Shown here in pieces: positions 7,988 to 15,087 of a stretch of DNA of 44,937 nucleotides. Location of the stretch: positions 1-44,937 of the forward strand of contig CBDUXP010000031.1 in the NCBI GenBank assembly GCA_965371225.1, written 5' to 3'. The translations under genes and the position numbers were made by a program. The notes beneath the pieces were generated by a model. The model was given only the letters and a program-made list of their open reading frames with translations, was not told the DNA's origin and did no database searches. Positions within the stretch are counted from its first letter, which is position 1; each line of letters opens with the position of its first letter. The stretch is from CBDUXP01 sp965371225 [NCBI: uncultured bacterium] (GTDB lineage: Bacteria > Abyssobacteria > SURF-5 > CBDUXP01).

Positions 7988-8521
7988 CTACCGAATCGCG
8001 GCCAGCGCGGTCACGATCATGGCGACCGCAGACACAAACACTGCAGCAGCACTAATGCAGGAAATCCACAGCGCCTTTTTCTGGATTTCTGCCGTGTCCT
8101 CGGCGCCCTTCACGACATCCGCAGCCGCCTGGGCAATGCTGCCGGCGGCGGCGTTCAGTTCCTGGGCCATGTCGCGCTCTGCAACGCGCAGCGATCCTTC
8201 ATGCTGTGCCGCCTGTTCGGCGTGACGCACGCCCTTGGCTTTCAGTGTCACACTCTTCTTGTTGCCTTCGTGGCGGATCTCCACAAGATCATCGGATTCC
8301 ATCGGCGTGAGGCGTTCGACGAATTGGTGGGGTGTCGTCTCGCGCCGGTCCGGTGCGCGATGATGGTTGTAACTCCGACACGCTGCCGCAGTGATCTTGT
8401 CCAGGCCCATAAACAGCGAAGAGCCCTCAATCAGGCCAAGGTTGTCGCGGCAATCGAGCAGCTCGACCAGCAGAATCCGGTCGGCCAGGTCGGTATCCAG
8501 TCCCCGGTTCATATGGCTCAT
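7988..8521 (-). CDS. Hypothetical tail-anchored protein inserted in the GFA array
   Basis: The 177-residue product is of unknown family. The N-terminal 60 residues include a stretch rich in Leu/Asp (ADRILLVELLDCRDNLGL). Residues about 70-100 are charged. An Ala-rich, probably helical region (about 115-145) precedes a C-terminal hydrophobic segment (SCISAAAVFVSAVAMIVTAL), giving a tail-anchored or single-pass layout with the bulk in the cytoplasm. It is antisense to the flanking GFA genes, and its base composition is lower in GC than theirs. It therefore looks like an insertion between genes 4 and 5. The start ATG 8521 is not backed by a clear ribosome-binding site; MNRG four codons in is an alternative. 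Confidence 0.6.
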   Translation of the reverse strand: MSHMNRGLDTDLADRILLVELLDCRDNLGLIEGSSLFMGLDKITAAACRSYNHHRAPDRRETTPHQFVERLTPMESDDLVEIRHEGNKKSVTLKAKGVRHAEQAAQHEGSLRVAERDMAQELNAAAGSIAQAAADVVKGAEDTAEIQKKALWISCISAAAVFVSAVAMIVTALAAIR

Positions 8522-8588
8522 CCAGAAATTCTAACGGATGGATGCGTGGCATGACGGAAGCAGTGGTGGAGCTCTCGCGGGTGTCGCC

Positions 8589-9056
8589 GTGAGCGATGCT
8601 TCAGCCGCGCCCGGCGTTGTCCCGGGAGGGCAATCGTCCGCGCGTTTAACCGGCGGCTGCCTGTGCGGCGGCGTGCGATTCGAAGTGCACGACCCGCCCG
8701 CGCAGGCCGGCTGCTGCCACTGCTCCTTGTGTCGCCGCTTTTCCGGCGCCGCGAACGCGCCGATCATCGCGGTCCCCGGAGCCCGCTTCCGGCTGACGGC
8801 GGGCGCGGACCTGCTGCGCGCGTTTCGCTGGGAAGACCGCAAGGACTGGGTCTTCTGTTCCCGCTGCGGGAGCGGGTTGCTGACCACGCCCCGGTGGCCC
8901 GCCGGCGCGGAGGTCCGCGTGAACGTCCGCATGGGGTTCCTCGACGGGGACCAAGCCGTGCCGCGCGTGGCCGCGCACATTTTCGTGGACAGCAAGGCCG
9001 TGTGGGAAGACATCACCGACGACGCGCCGCAATTCGGAGGCCGCCCGCGTGGATGA
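8589..9056 (+). CDS. GFA/CENP-V domain zinc protein 5
   Basis: Single GFA domain with GGCLCGGVRFEV, CCHCSLCRRFSG, FRWEDRKDWVFCSRCGSG. It belongs to the same FRWEDRK subtype as the second domain of the upstream fusion protein. I choose GTG 8589 (VSDASAAPG), which gives 155 residues; an ATG at 8538 would add 17 residues with no homologous look. The gene restarts the array after the antisense insertion, and its stop TGA (9054-9056) overlaps the start of the next gene by eight bases. Confidence 0.85.
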   Translation: MSDASAAPGVVPGGQSSARLTGGCLCGGVRFEVHDPPAQAGCCHCSLCRRFSGAANAPIIAVPGARFRLTAGADLLRAFRWEDRKDWVFCSRCGSGLLTTPRWPAGAEVRVNVRMGFLDGDQAVPRVAAHIFVDSKAVWEDITDDAPQFGGRPRG

Positions 9057-9465
9057 GCCCATCACCGGTGCGTGCTTGTGCGGGGCGGTGCGCTACGAGA
9101 TCGCGCCACCGATCCCGTACGTGGGGCAGTGTCATTGCTCCCGCTGCCGCCGCTGGACCGGAGCGGCGCACACGACGCACATGGCGGTGTTGCACGAGCA
9201 GTTCCGCCTGGTGGAGGGCCACGACCTGCTGCGCACGTACGAGACGCCGGGCAAGGCCCCGCGCGTGTTTTGCAGCCGGTGCGGCAGCAGCCTCTTCACC
9301 ACGAGCGTCGAACAGCCCGAGCGGCCGATCATGGTCATTCACATGGGTACGCTGGACGGCGACCCGGGCGTGCGGCCCATGCTGCATGAGATGGTCGACT
9401 GCATGGCGCCGTGGCACGACATCACGGATGACACCTCCCAGATGCCGGCCGGCTCGGGCGCGTGA
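9049..9465 (+). CDS. GFA/CENP-V domain zinc protein 6
   Basis: The product is a 138-residue single-domain GFA protein with GACLCGAVRYEI, QCHCSRCRRWTG and VFCSRCGSSLF. The start is GTG 9049, 8 nt after GGAGG (9036-9040); the ATG at 9053 is out of frame. It overlaps the end of the previous gene, so translation is probably coupled. The HMGTLDGDPGVRP segment resembles that of genes 1-2 (MGTLDGEP, LGTVDGDPGV). It is the last member of the array: six genes and seven domains between 5.8 and 9.5 kb. Confidence 0.9.
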   Translation: MDEPITGACLCGAVRYEIAPPIPYVGQCHCSRCRRWTGAAHTTHMAVLHEQFRLVEGHDLLRTYETPGKAPRVFCSRCGSSLFTTSVEQPERPIMVIHMGTLDGDPGVRPMLHEMVDCMAPWHDITDDTSQMPAGSGA

Positions 9466-9558
9466 GTGGGGCTCCGCCCGGCGCCCATAGCTCGCACCGC
9501 GGGATTTAGTCGGCTGGTGCGGCGGTGAAGGAGTTGCCTGGAGGCGCGGACAAAAGAA

Positions 9559-9818
9559 GGGACGGGTTATCGCGGCTGGCTCGGCTCGGCGGTAGCCTCA
9601 GCGTCCGTAGTCTGTGGGCGCAGCCGGTCGACCGTGCAACCCGTCCCATCATCGGCGTGGGGCGTGAGCCGGGGGTGATCCCTACCCGGACTCATGCGGG
9701 ACTACGCGTCGCGCGCGGCGGGCTCGCTAGCGAATGGCGGCCCAGCCAAGTCGCAGGAGGTCACGGCGGGTGGCGCTACGGAATCGCCCGACTGTACGGG
9801 CGCGCCCAGGAGCGCCAC
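9559..9818. ncRNA. Candidate structured non-coding RNA
   Basis: The 499 bases between the GFA array and the next gene lack a convincing ORF but contain nested inverted repeats. GGGACGGGTT (9559-9568) pairs perfectly with AACCCGTCCC (9638-9647), enclosing CGGCTG (9573-9578) with CAGCCG (9621-9626). TGAGCCGGG (9665-9673) pairs with CCCGGaCTCA (9685-9694). GTGGCGCT (9770-9777) pairs with AGCGCCAC (9811-9818), enclosing CGCCCG/CGGGCG (9785-9802) with a 6-nt loop. I could not match it to tmRNA, RNase P RNA, 6S or a riboswitch by their conserved motifs. Strand is undetermined, and it may be a cis-element or a dead mobile element. Confidence 0.4.
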
Positions 9819-9964
9819 GGCTTACGCCACCACTGAGAGTGGAGTCTTCTGCCTTGATAACGCCTCCCTTCTCAGACATCATTATACTCCCTTCGCATTG
9901 GGGTGGGAGAAAAAAACGTAACGCGCTGCGTCTCGGCGTCGCGCAGATGGGGAGGAGGGCGCGC

Positions 9965-10300
9965 ATGCAGCGGACGCGGAACGTGGCACGGCTCGTGGCG
10001 TGCGCGGTGTGCCTCTTCGTCGTCGCGTGTGCAGGCGAGCGGGGGCACACGTTCAAGGGAACGGGCCCCACCCTGACGCGCGCGTTTGCGGTCGACGCCA
10101 ACTGGCAGATGCAGTGGGAGTTCACCGGGCAAGTGTTACGCATTACCGTGCTCGACGAGTTCGACGAACGCGTGGGCACCGAGCATCAGCAAGGGACCGG
10201 GCGCGGCGCGGCGCGGTATCCCGCGGCGGGGACCTACTCGCTCGAACTTTTGACGGAGGACCTGAGCGTATGGACCATCCACATCTCGCAAGCGCCGTGA
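9965..10300 (+). CDS. Small lipoprotein of unknown function
   Basis: The product is a 111-residue precursor. The signal peptide has Arg residues at 3, 5 and 10, a hydrophobic stretch to about 20 and a lipobox VVAC with the lipidated Cys at about 22. It is therefore probably anchored in a membrane facing the periplasm. The mature part contains a beta-rich segment (MQWEFTGQVLRITVLDE and TYSLELLTEDLSVWTIHI). Start ATG 9965 is chosen over the in-frame ATG 9947 because GGGGAGGAGGG (9949-9959) lies just upstream of it and the signal peptide then begins correctly. I know no family. It directly precedes the thioesterase gene. Confidence 0.65.
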   Translation: MQRTRNVARLVACAVCLFVVACAGERGHTFKGTGPTLTRAFAVDANWQMQWEFTGQVLRITVLDEFDERVGTEHQQGTGRGAARYPAAGTYSLELLTEDLSVWTIHISQAP

Positions 10301-10348
10301 CCGGGTCTACCGCACGGCGGCCGAGCCTTCGACTGCGTGGAGCCGCGC

Positions 10349-10762
10349 ATGAGCGGTGAGCCCGAACGCCCCGCCGACGACCGGGAGGGCTTGTGGACGT
10401 ACGTGGGGCACGAGAACCTGGGCTTCGAAGGGAACGTGTCGCGCTCGCGGATGGTCGTGCAGGACCGCCACATGGCCCCGAACGGGTACATGCAAGCGTC
10501 GGTCGCCATCGGGCTGGCGGACATGTGCTGCGCGGGCGGGACGTTTGCCACCGTGCCCGAGGGCGCGAGCTTCACCACCATCGAACTGAAGGTCAACATG
10601 CTGGGGACCGCGCGGGCGGGCGACACGCTGCTCTGTGAGGCGACCCTGCAGCACGGGGGCCGCACCACGCAGGTGTGGGACGCGGTGGTCGCGCACGAGG
10701 ACGGCGGCAAGAAGGTTGCCCTGTTCCGCTGCACGCAGTTGATCCTCTACCCGAAGCAGTGA
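10349..10762 (+). CDS. PaaI-type hotdog-fold thioesterase
   Basis: Probable acyl-CoA (aryl-CoA) thioesterase of the hotdog superfamily. The 137-residue protein has the PaaI layout: the HMAPNGYMQASVAIGLADMCCAGG central helix, then SFTTIELKVNMLGTARAGDTL, then a closing beta strand (KKVALFRCTQLILYPK). The helix carries D (LAD) near the place of the usual catalytic acid. Start ATG 10349 has GGAG at 10339-10342. An upstream in-frame GTG at 10337 is less well placed. The partner substrate is not predictable. Confidence 0.75.
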   Translation: MSGEPERPADDREGLWTYVGHENLGFEGNVSRSRMVVQDRHMAPNGYMQASVAIGLADMCCAGGTFATVPEGASFTTIELKVNMLGTARAGDTLLCEATLQHGGRTTQVWDAVVAHEDGGKKVALFRCTQLILYPKQ

Positions 10763-10836
10763 CGCGCCCCGCACTACCGGCCGGCGCTGCGGCCCTCCGC
10801 CGAATGGGATAAGGTAGGGGGCGGGAGCGAACGAAT

Positions 10837-11907
10837 ATGCAATTGCAGTACACGCGCGACGAGCTACTGGCCGAGCACGACTTTGCGCAGCGAACGACCC
10901 GCGGGGACACCGTCTACCACGGCGGGCTGGATGCGGCGGGCACCTACGTTTCGCCCCGGTCCCTCCACCGGATCTCCGCGATCCAGGCGTGGGTCAGCCA
11001 ACTGGAAGCCGCCGGCCAGCCGGCGCGGGTGATGGAGCCGCAGCAATTCGTGGCGGAGTTTTTCCCCAACGCGGACCAGAGTTGCCTGCTGTTGCGCCAC
11101 GGCGCGCGCAGCTCCATGACGCGCATCCTCACGCTCGTCGGGCTTATCGAGGGATTCGGCAACGACGGGATTCGCGCCATGCCCAAGCCCCCCTTGCAGC
11201 CGTACTTCAAGGAGCCGCTGGACGACACCTGCCTCGGGCACTTGTATCTCGGCCTCCTGGACGCGCACGGCATGGACGAGGCCGGTGGCCCGGAGGCGGG
11301 GCACGACGCCATGTGGTTCGCCATTCGCGATGCGGCGCTGGATAATCCGCCCGTGACCCCGGACATGTACGAGAACCTGCCCATCTCGCCGCCGCCCGGG
11401 TATGAGGGGCCGGCCAAGGCGGATCCCGAGGCGCTCGGGCCGACCAGCCAAGGGTTCGAGTCGTTCTTCCCCACGCTCAATCCGATGGTGGAGATCGTGC
11501 TGCGCGGGCTCGCGCAAATTCTCGTGATCGAGTGCGGCGCGTATAACACTTTCAACTGGGCGCGCCACGTGCTCTCGCAGCCCGACTGCTCCGCCGAACC
11601 GGAGTGGGCGCCGCGCATGGTGGATTACATTCAGGCGGACGAACAGATTCACGTGGACTACCTGAACTGCGCGCTCGGGGAAGCGCGGTGCCGGACCCTT
11701 ATCGATCAGGACGGGAACGAGCTATCGGGCCGCGAAGTAGTGGACACCATCGTCACGCGCGCCCGCGAGCGGGGGATCGGCGGCGGGCGCGACCGCATCC
11801 GCAACCACCGGATGAAGCAGATCCGCCGGGAGCTGGAGAGCCTCCCGGACGGCGAGGCGATCCTCGCCGAGTTCGCCCGCCTGGGCGAGGTCCCCGCCAT
11901 CGCGTAA
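10837..11907 (+). CDS. Uncharacterised protein with putative diiron four-helix ligand set
   Basis: I do not recognise a named family for this 356-residue protein. Its sequence shows the order of acidic/His ligands typical of ferritin-like diiron carboxylate proteins: E105 (GLIEGFG), E153-x-x-H156 (PEAGHDAMW), E232 (LVIECGAYN) and E269-x-x-H272 (ADEQIHVDYL), each within a predicted helix. That E, ExxH, E, ExxH pattern suggests an oxygen-activating or metal-storing four-helix bundle, perhaps an oxygenase or oxidase. This is inference from spacing only. The C terminus is charged and helical (NHRMKQIRRELESL). ATG 10837 follows GGGCGGGAG by about 9 nt. A hairpin lies just after the stop. The preceding thioesterase gene is 74 bp upstream. 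Confidence 0.6.
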   Translation: MQLQYTRDELLAEHDFAQRTTRGDTVYHGGLDAAGTYVSPRSLHRISAIQAWVSQLEAAGQPARVMEPQQFVAEFFPNADQSCLLLRHGARSSMTRILTLVGLIEGFGNDGIRAMPKPPLQPYFKEPLDDTCLGHLYLGLLDAHGMDEAGGPEAGHDAMWFAIRDAALDNPPVTPDMYENLPISPPPGYEGPAKADPEALGPTSQGFESFFPTLNPMVEIVLRGLAQILVIECGAYNTFNWARHVLSQPDCSAEPEWAPRMVDYIQADEQIHVDYLNCALGEARCRTLIDQDGNELSGREVVDTIVTRARERGIGGGRDRIRNHRMKQIRRELESLPDGEAILAEFARLGEVPAIA

Positions 11908-11911
11908 CACC

Positions 11912-11934
11912 GCAGGCCCCCGGCGGTGGCCTGC
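11912..11934 (+). terminator. Hairpin downstream of the diiron-like gene
   Basis: GCAGGCC (11912-11918) pairs perfectly with GGCCTGC (11928-11934) across a 9-nt loop, five bases after the stop codon. There is no T-run, so it may be an RNA-stabilising or Rho-assisted 3' end rather than an intrinsic terminator. Confidence 0.35.
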
Positions 11935-11997
11935 TTGGTGCCTGTGCTGCCCGCGCGGGTACCGGAATACTGCTATTTTTGCTAGACTGGGCCTGTT

Positions 11998-12900
11998 TTG
12001 GCCCATTTGTCCCAACCGGCTGCGGCTACGCTATCCCTCTGCTGCCCCAGGTGCCGCAGTGATGTGCCCGCGGTCGCGTTTGCGTGTAACCGCTGCGGCC
12101 TGCTGCTCAGCGAGTGGCCGGTCGAGGCGTTCGCCCCGCCCGAACCCGAGGGGGAGCCGGAGCCGGCCTTCGGGCTGCAGAGCTGGAACATCTTCGTGGC
12201 CGGGCTCATCGCCGCGCTGCTGCTCCTCTCCGCCGCACGGCTGGGGTTCATCCTGCAGATCCTCGGCACGTTGATCCACGAACTGGGACACGCGGCGTGC
12301 AACTGGGCGTTCGGGTATCCGGCGGTGCCGGCGTTGGACTTCATGTACGGCGGGGGCGTCACGATCAATATGAACCGGAGCGCCGGCCTGCTCCTCGCCA
12401 TCTATCTCGGCTTCCTGGGGCTCGGGGTCTGGGTGCGGCACAATCGGCGCGCGGTGGCCCTGGTCGCGATCCTCGCGGTGGTGCACGCCGGGCTAGCGAT
12501 CACCCGCGGGCATCAGGTGGTCATCCTCTTCATGGGCCACGGGACGGAACTGCTGTTCGCCGCCATCTTCCTGTATCGCGGCATGAGCGGCACGGCGTGC
12601 CGCTACTGGATCGAGCGGCCGCTGTACACGACGCTGGGGTGGTACTTCGTCGTCTTCAACGTGCGCTTCGCGTTCCGGCTCATCAGCAGCCCCATGCATC
12701 GCGCCATGTACGAGGACGCGAAAGGCGGCGGGCACTGGATGGATTTTAGCCGCCTCTCGATCGACTACCTGCTCGTCGACCTGGGCATCGTCGCGACGGC
12801 GTACCTCTGCCTGTGCGCGCTGCCCGTCGTTGGCAGCCTCCTGCTCGTGCGGTTTCGCGAGGCGTGGTGGCCGGCGCTCCTGCGCCTGCGCCCGGCCTGA
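11998..12900 (+). CDS. HExxH membrane protein (M50-like) with N-terminal zinc ribbon
   Basis: The 300-residue multi-pass membrane protein starts with a zinc-ribbon-like pair, CPRC (16-19) and CNRC (30-33). An acidic Pro-rich linker follows, then six or seven hydrophobic segments. The first membrane region is followed by IHELGH (93-98), the HExxH zinc-protease motif, in a context (LGTLIHELGHAACNW) like site-2/M50 intramembrane proteases. I do not see a certain third ligand, so protease activity is inferred. The only in-frame start that keeps the zinc ribbon is TTG 11998; no good ribosome-binding site precedes it. It could alternatively be an inactive M50 homologue. Confidence 0.6.
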   Translation: MAHLSQPAAATLSLCCPRCRSDVPAVAFACNRCGLLLSEWPVEAFAPPEPEGEPEPAFGLQSWNIFVAGLIAALLLLSAARLGFILQILGTLIHELGHAACNWAFGYPAVPALDFMYGGGVTINMNRSAGLLLAIYLGFLGLGVWVRHNRRAVALVAILAVVHAGLAITRGHQVVILFMGHGTELLFAAIFLYRGMSGTACRYWIERPLYTTLGWYFVVFNVRFAFRLISSPMHRAMYEDAKGGGHWMDFSRLSIDYLLVDLGIVATAYLCLCALPVVGSLLLVRFREAWWPALLRLRPA

Positions 12901-12921
12901 CGCCTGTGCGGCCGGCGCGCG

Positions 12922-13653
12922 TTACTCGCCGACGATGCCGAGCAGCTCCACCTCGAACACGAGGATGGCGTTCGGCGGAATAGCGGGCGGCCGCCCCGCG
13001 GGACCGTAGGCCAGGTTGCCGGGAATCCAGAGCTTCCACTTGGCCCCCATCGGCATGAGCTGCAGGGCTTCCGTCCAGCCGGCGATGACGCGGTTCACGG
13101 GGAATTCCGCCGGGGTGCCGCGACTGTACGAGTTGTCGAATTCGGTGCCATCGAGCAGCGTGCCCCGGTAGTGGACGCGCACGGTATCCGTCGCGCCCGG
13201 TGACGCGCCGCCGCCCGCCGTCAGCACTACATAGTGTAGGCCGCTCGGCAGCACCTGCACGCCCTCCTGCGCGGCGATCGTGGCCAGGGCTTGCTCGCTC
13301 TCCGCCAACTGCGCCTGGGCCTGCGCGGCCTGCGCCGCCTGCTTCCGCGCCGTCAGGTCCCGACTGAACTTGTGCATCGTGTCGACCATCTCGCTCTCGC
13401 TCATGGCCAGCGGCCGGTCGCCGAGCACGTCCGTGAGGGCCTGGGCGAACGCGCCCACGTTGAGGGTCACGCCGTCCGCCTTCACGCTGTTCGCGAACTG
13501 GACGCCGATGGTGTAACTCACGCGATCGACCTCGGAAGTGAACTGCGTCGGCGCGGAGGCTTGCGTCTGGACCGCGCGCGCCCCCGCGAACACGGCGGCG
13601 CAGGCCATAAGGCTCCGGCGGAGCCAGCGAGTGGCGTGGGAAGTGGGGCGCAT
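12922..13653 (-). CDS. Exported FKBP-type peptidyl-prolyl isomerase (FkpA/Mip-like)
   Basis: Peptidyl-prolyl cis-trans isomerase acting on folding proteins outside the cytoplasm. The 243-residue precursor has an Arg-rich signal peptide ending near AQTQA (about 30). A helical dimerisation-type domain follows (VDRVSYTIGVQFANSVKADG, then an Ala/Gln-rich helix at 105-130). The FKBP domain is C-terminal: VRVHYRGTLLDGTEFDNSYSRG, VIAGWTEALQLMPMGAKWKL, AYGP, and IPPNAILVFEVELL. This is the Mip/FkpA/FklB arrangement. AAAGGAGT lies 7 nt before ATG 13653. It stands tail to tail with the HExxH membrane gene. Confidence 0.92.
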   Translation of the reverse strand: MRPTSHATRWLRRSLMACAAVFAGARAVQTQASAPTQFTSEVDRVSYTIGVQFANSVKADGVTLNVGAFAQALTDVLGDRPLAMSESEMVDTMHKFSRDLTARKQAAQAAQAQAQLAESEQALATIAAQEGVQVLPSGLHYVVLTAGGGASPGATDTVRVHYRGTLLDGTEFDNSYSRGTPAEFPVNRVIAGWTEALQLMPMGAKWKLWIPGNLAYGPAGRPPAIPPNAILVFEVELLGIVGE

Positions 13654-13759
13654 GGGGTGGACTCCTTTGACTGGCCCAACGGGCAGGGGCGGCTCGGCGG
13701 CGGGCGAATGGGCGCCTACCCTACCCCGTCCGCCGGCGGGGCGCCACCGGCCTGCGCCG

Positions 13760-14416
13760 CTACCGGTGTGCGAGGAGGTAGATGCGCTGCGTGGTTACTT
13801 CCCCGGGCTGCGGGTCGCGCTCCACGGCCTGCTCGACGGTAAAGCCTGCACGTTCCACGTACTGCACGAGTTCGGCGCGCGCAAAGAACGTGGCGTACAT
13901 GGGCACCGGCAGGTCGAACACTTCTTCCACGTACACGTCCCCATCGCCGGCGTGCACGGCGCACAGCAGTGGCGCCCCCGGTTGCAGCACGCGCGCGAAC
14001 TCCCGGAATGCGTGCGGGACGTCCGCGCGGAGCAGGTGGATGACCGCGTAGAACGCCAGCAGGCCGGACAAGGCGCCATCCCGCACGGGCAGCGCCAGCA
14101 TGTCGCCCGCGGCGTAGGCGGGGTGCCCGGTCAGGCCCCGCGCTGCGGCGCACATGGCGGGCGACAGATCGATGCCGCACACGCTGGGTCCGCGCGCGCG
14201 CACGTAGTGCCCCACGTGCCCGGGACCGCACCCCACTTCGCCCACGAGCCCGCCGGGCCGCACGGCCCTGGCGAATTCGTCCAACAGGTCCCGGTCCGCG
14301 GGCTTGCCCGCGAGTTCGTCCGCGAACAGTTCCGTATAACGCGCCGCGGCGCGGTCGTAACTGGACCGGACGAGCCTGGCCAACCGCGCCGCATCGAAAT
14401 CGGGAACCTGGGTCAT
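13760..14416 (-). CDS. Class I SAM-dependent methyltransferase
   Basis: Methyltransferase of unknown substrate, 218 residues. Motif I is VGEVGCGPGHVGHYV (58-72), with the acidic CGIDLSPAMCAAAR following and a GDMLALPVRDGALSGLLAFYAVIHLL motif further on. This is the Methyltransf_11/25 pattern of small-molecule methyltransferases. I start at MTQVPDFD (14414-14416); a GTG at 14461 would add an unlikely Arg/Ala-rich leader. No good ribosome-binding site is seen. It is transcribed away from the Coq4-like gene, leaving about 140 bp for divergent promoters. Confidence 0.82.
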   Translation of the reverse strand: MTQVPDFDAARLARLVRSSYDRAAARYTELFADELAGKPADRDLLDEFARAVRPGGLVGEVGCGPGHVGHYVRARGPSVCGIDLSPAMCAAARGLTGHPAYAAGDMLALPVRDGALSGLLAFYAVIHLLRADVPHAFREFARVLQPGAPLLCAVHAGDGDVYVEEVFDLPVPMYATFFARAELVQYVERAGFTVEQAVERDPQPGEVTTQRIYLLAHR

Positions 14417-14554
14417 GTGGGAGGGCGCCGCCGCCGGACGCGCGCGCCCAGGGTACCGCACCCCGGGGCAGGTTGCCAGGACTCGGCGAGCAATCGCCCG
14501 TTCCCGTATCCTAAGGGGAGCGCGCCGTGTGTTCCGCGGCGTGGTTTACTCGCG

Positions 14555-15016
14555 ATGCCGACCTACGATCCCGCCCTGACCCTGCGTGCGGCGCGGCGGC
14601 AATATTGGGAGCAGGGTGGCTTGCCGTCCGACGGCGGGTACAACGATCGGTGGGTCGTCCTGTATGCAGGGGGCGTGCCGGTGGTCGTCTTCCCGAACAC
14701 GATGTCGCGGCGCAAGGCCGTGAAGGTGCACGACCTGCACCACGTCCTGACCGAATACGACACGAGTTGGACGGGGGAGGCGGAAATCGCCGCGTGGGAG
14801 CTGGCGTCGGGGTGCGGCTCGTACTGGGCGGCGTGGGTCCTCAACTTTTGGGCGGGCCTGGTCGGCGTGCTGTTGTTCCCGCGGGCGGTGTGGCGCGCGT
14901 GGGGCCGGGGCCGGCGCAGCCGCAGCCTGTACCATGCGCCGTTCGATGAGGCCACGCTGGACGAGACCGTGGGGGCGGTGCGGCACCGGCTCGGCATTCC
15001 GCCGAAACAGCCTTAG
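14555..15016 (+). CDS. Coq4-like protein with intact HDxxH-x11-E motif
   Basis: The product has 153 residues. Residues 59-75 carry H59-D60-L-H-H63, then eleven residues, then E75: exactly the HDxxH(x11)E metal-ligand motif of Coq4, the protein linked to C1 decarboxylation/hydroxylation in ubiquinone biosynthesis. A hydrophobic segment follows (about 92-108, WVLNFWAGLVGVLLFPRAV), fitting membrane association. Full-length eukaryotic Coq4 is longer; short bacterial relatives exist. No other quinone genes are nearby. ATG 14555 is used; a longer reading frame upstream overlaps the divergent methyltransferase and is not credible. The role is probably in lipid or quinone modification, but that is inferred from the motif. 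Confidence 0.6.
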   Translation: MPTYDPALTLRAARRQYWEQGGLPSDGGYNDRWVVLYAGGVPVVVFPNTMSRRKAVKVHDLHHVLTEYDTSWTGEAEIAAWELASGCGSYWAAWVLNFWAGLVGVLLFPRAVWRAWGRGRRSRSLYHAPFDEATLDETVGAVRHRLGIPPKQP

Positions 15017-15087
15017 CCCGATATGATGGCGGTGTCCCCCCGCGCGCTGCGCAGAGCAGGGGAGACGCCGAAGGGAGACCCGTAGGC

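Noticed and set aside
9525-9836. A 103-codon ORF from GTG 9525
   Set aside because: It has no similarity I recognise and spans the strong helices at 9559-9818; a non-coding explanation fits better.
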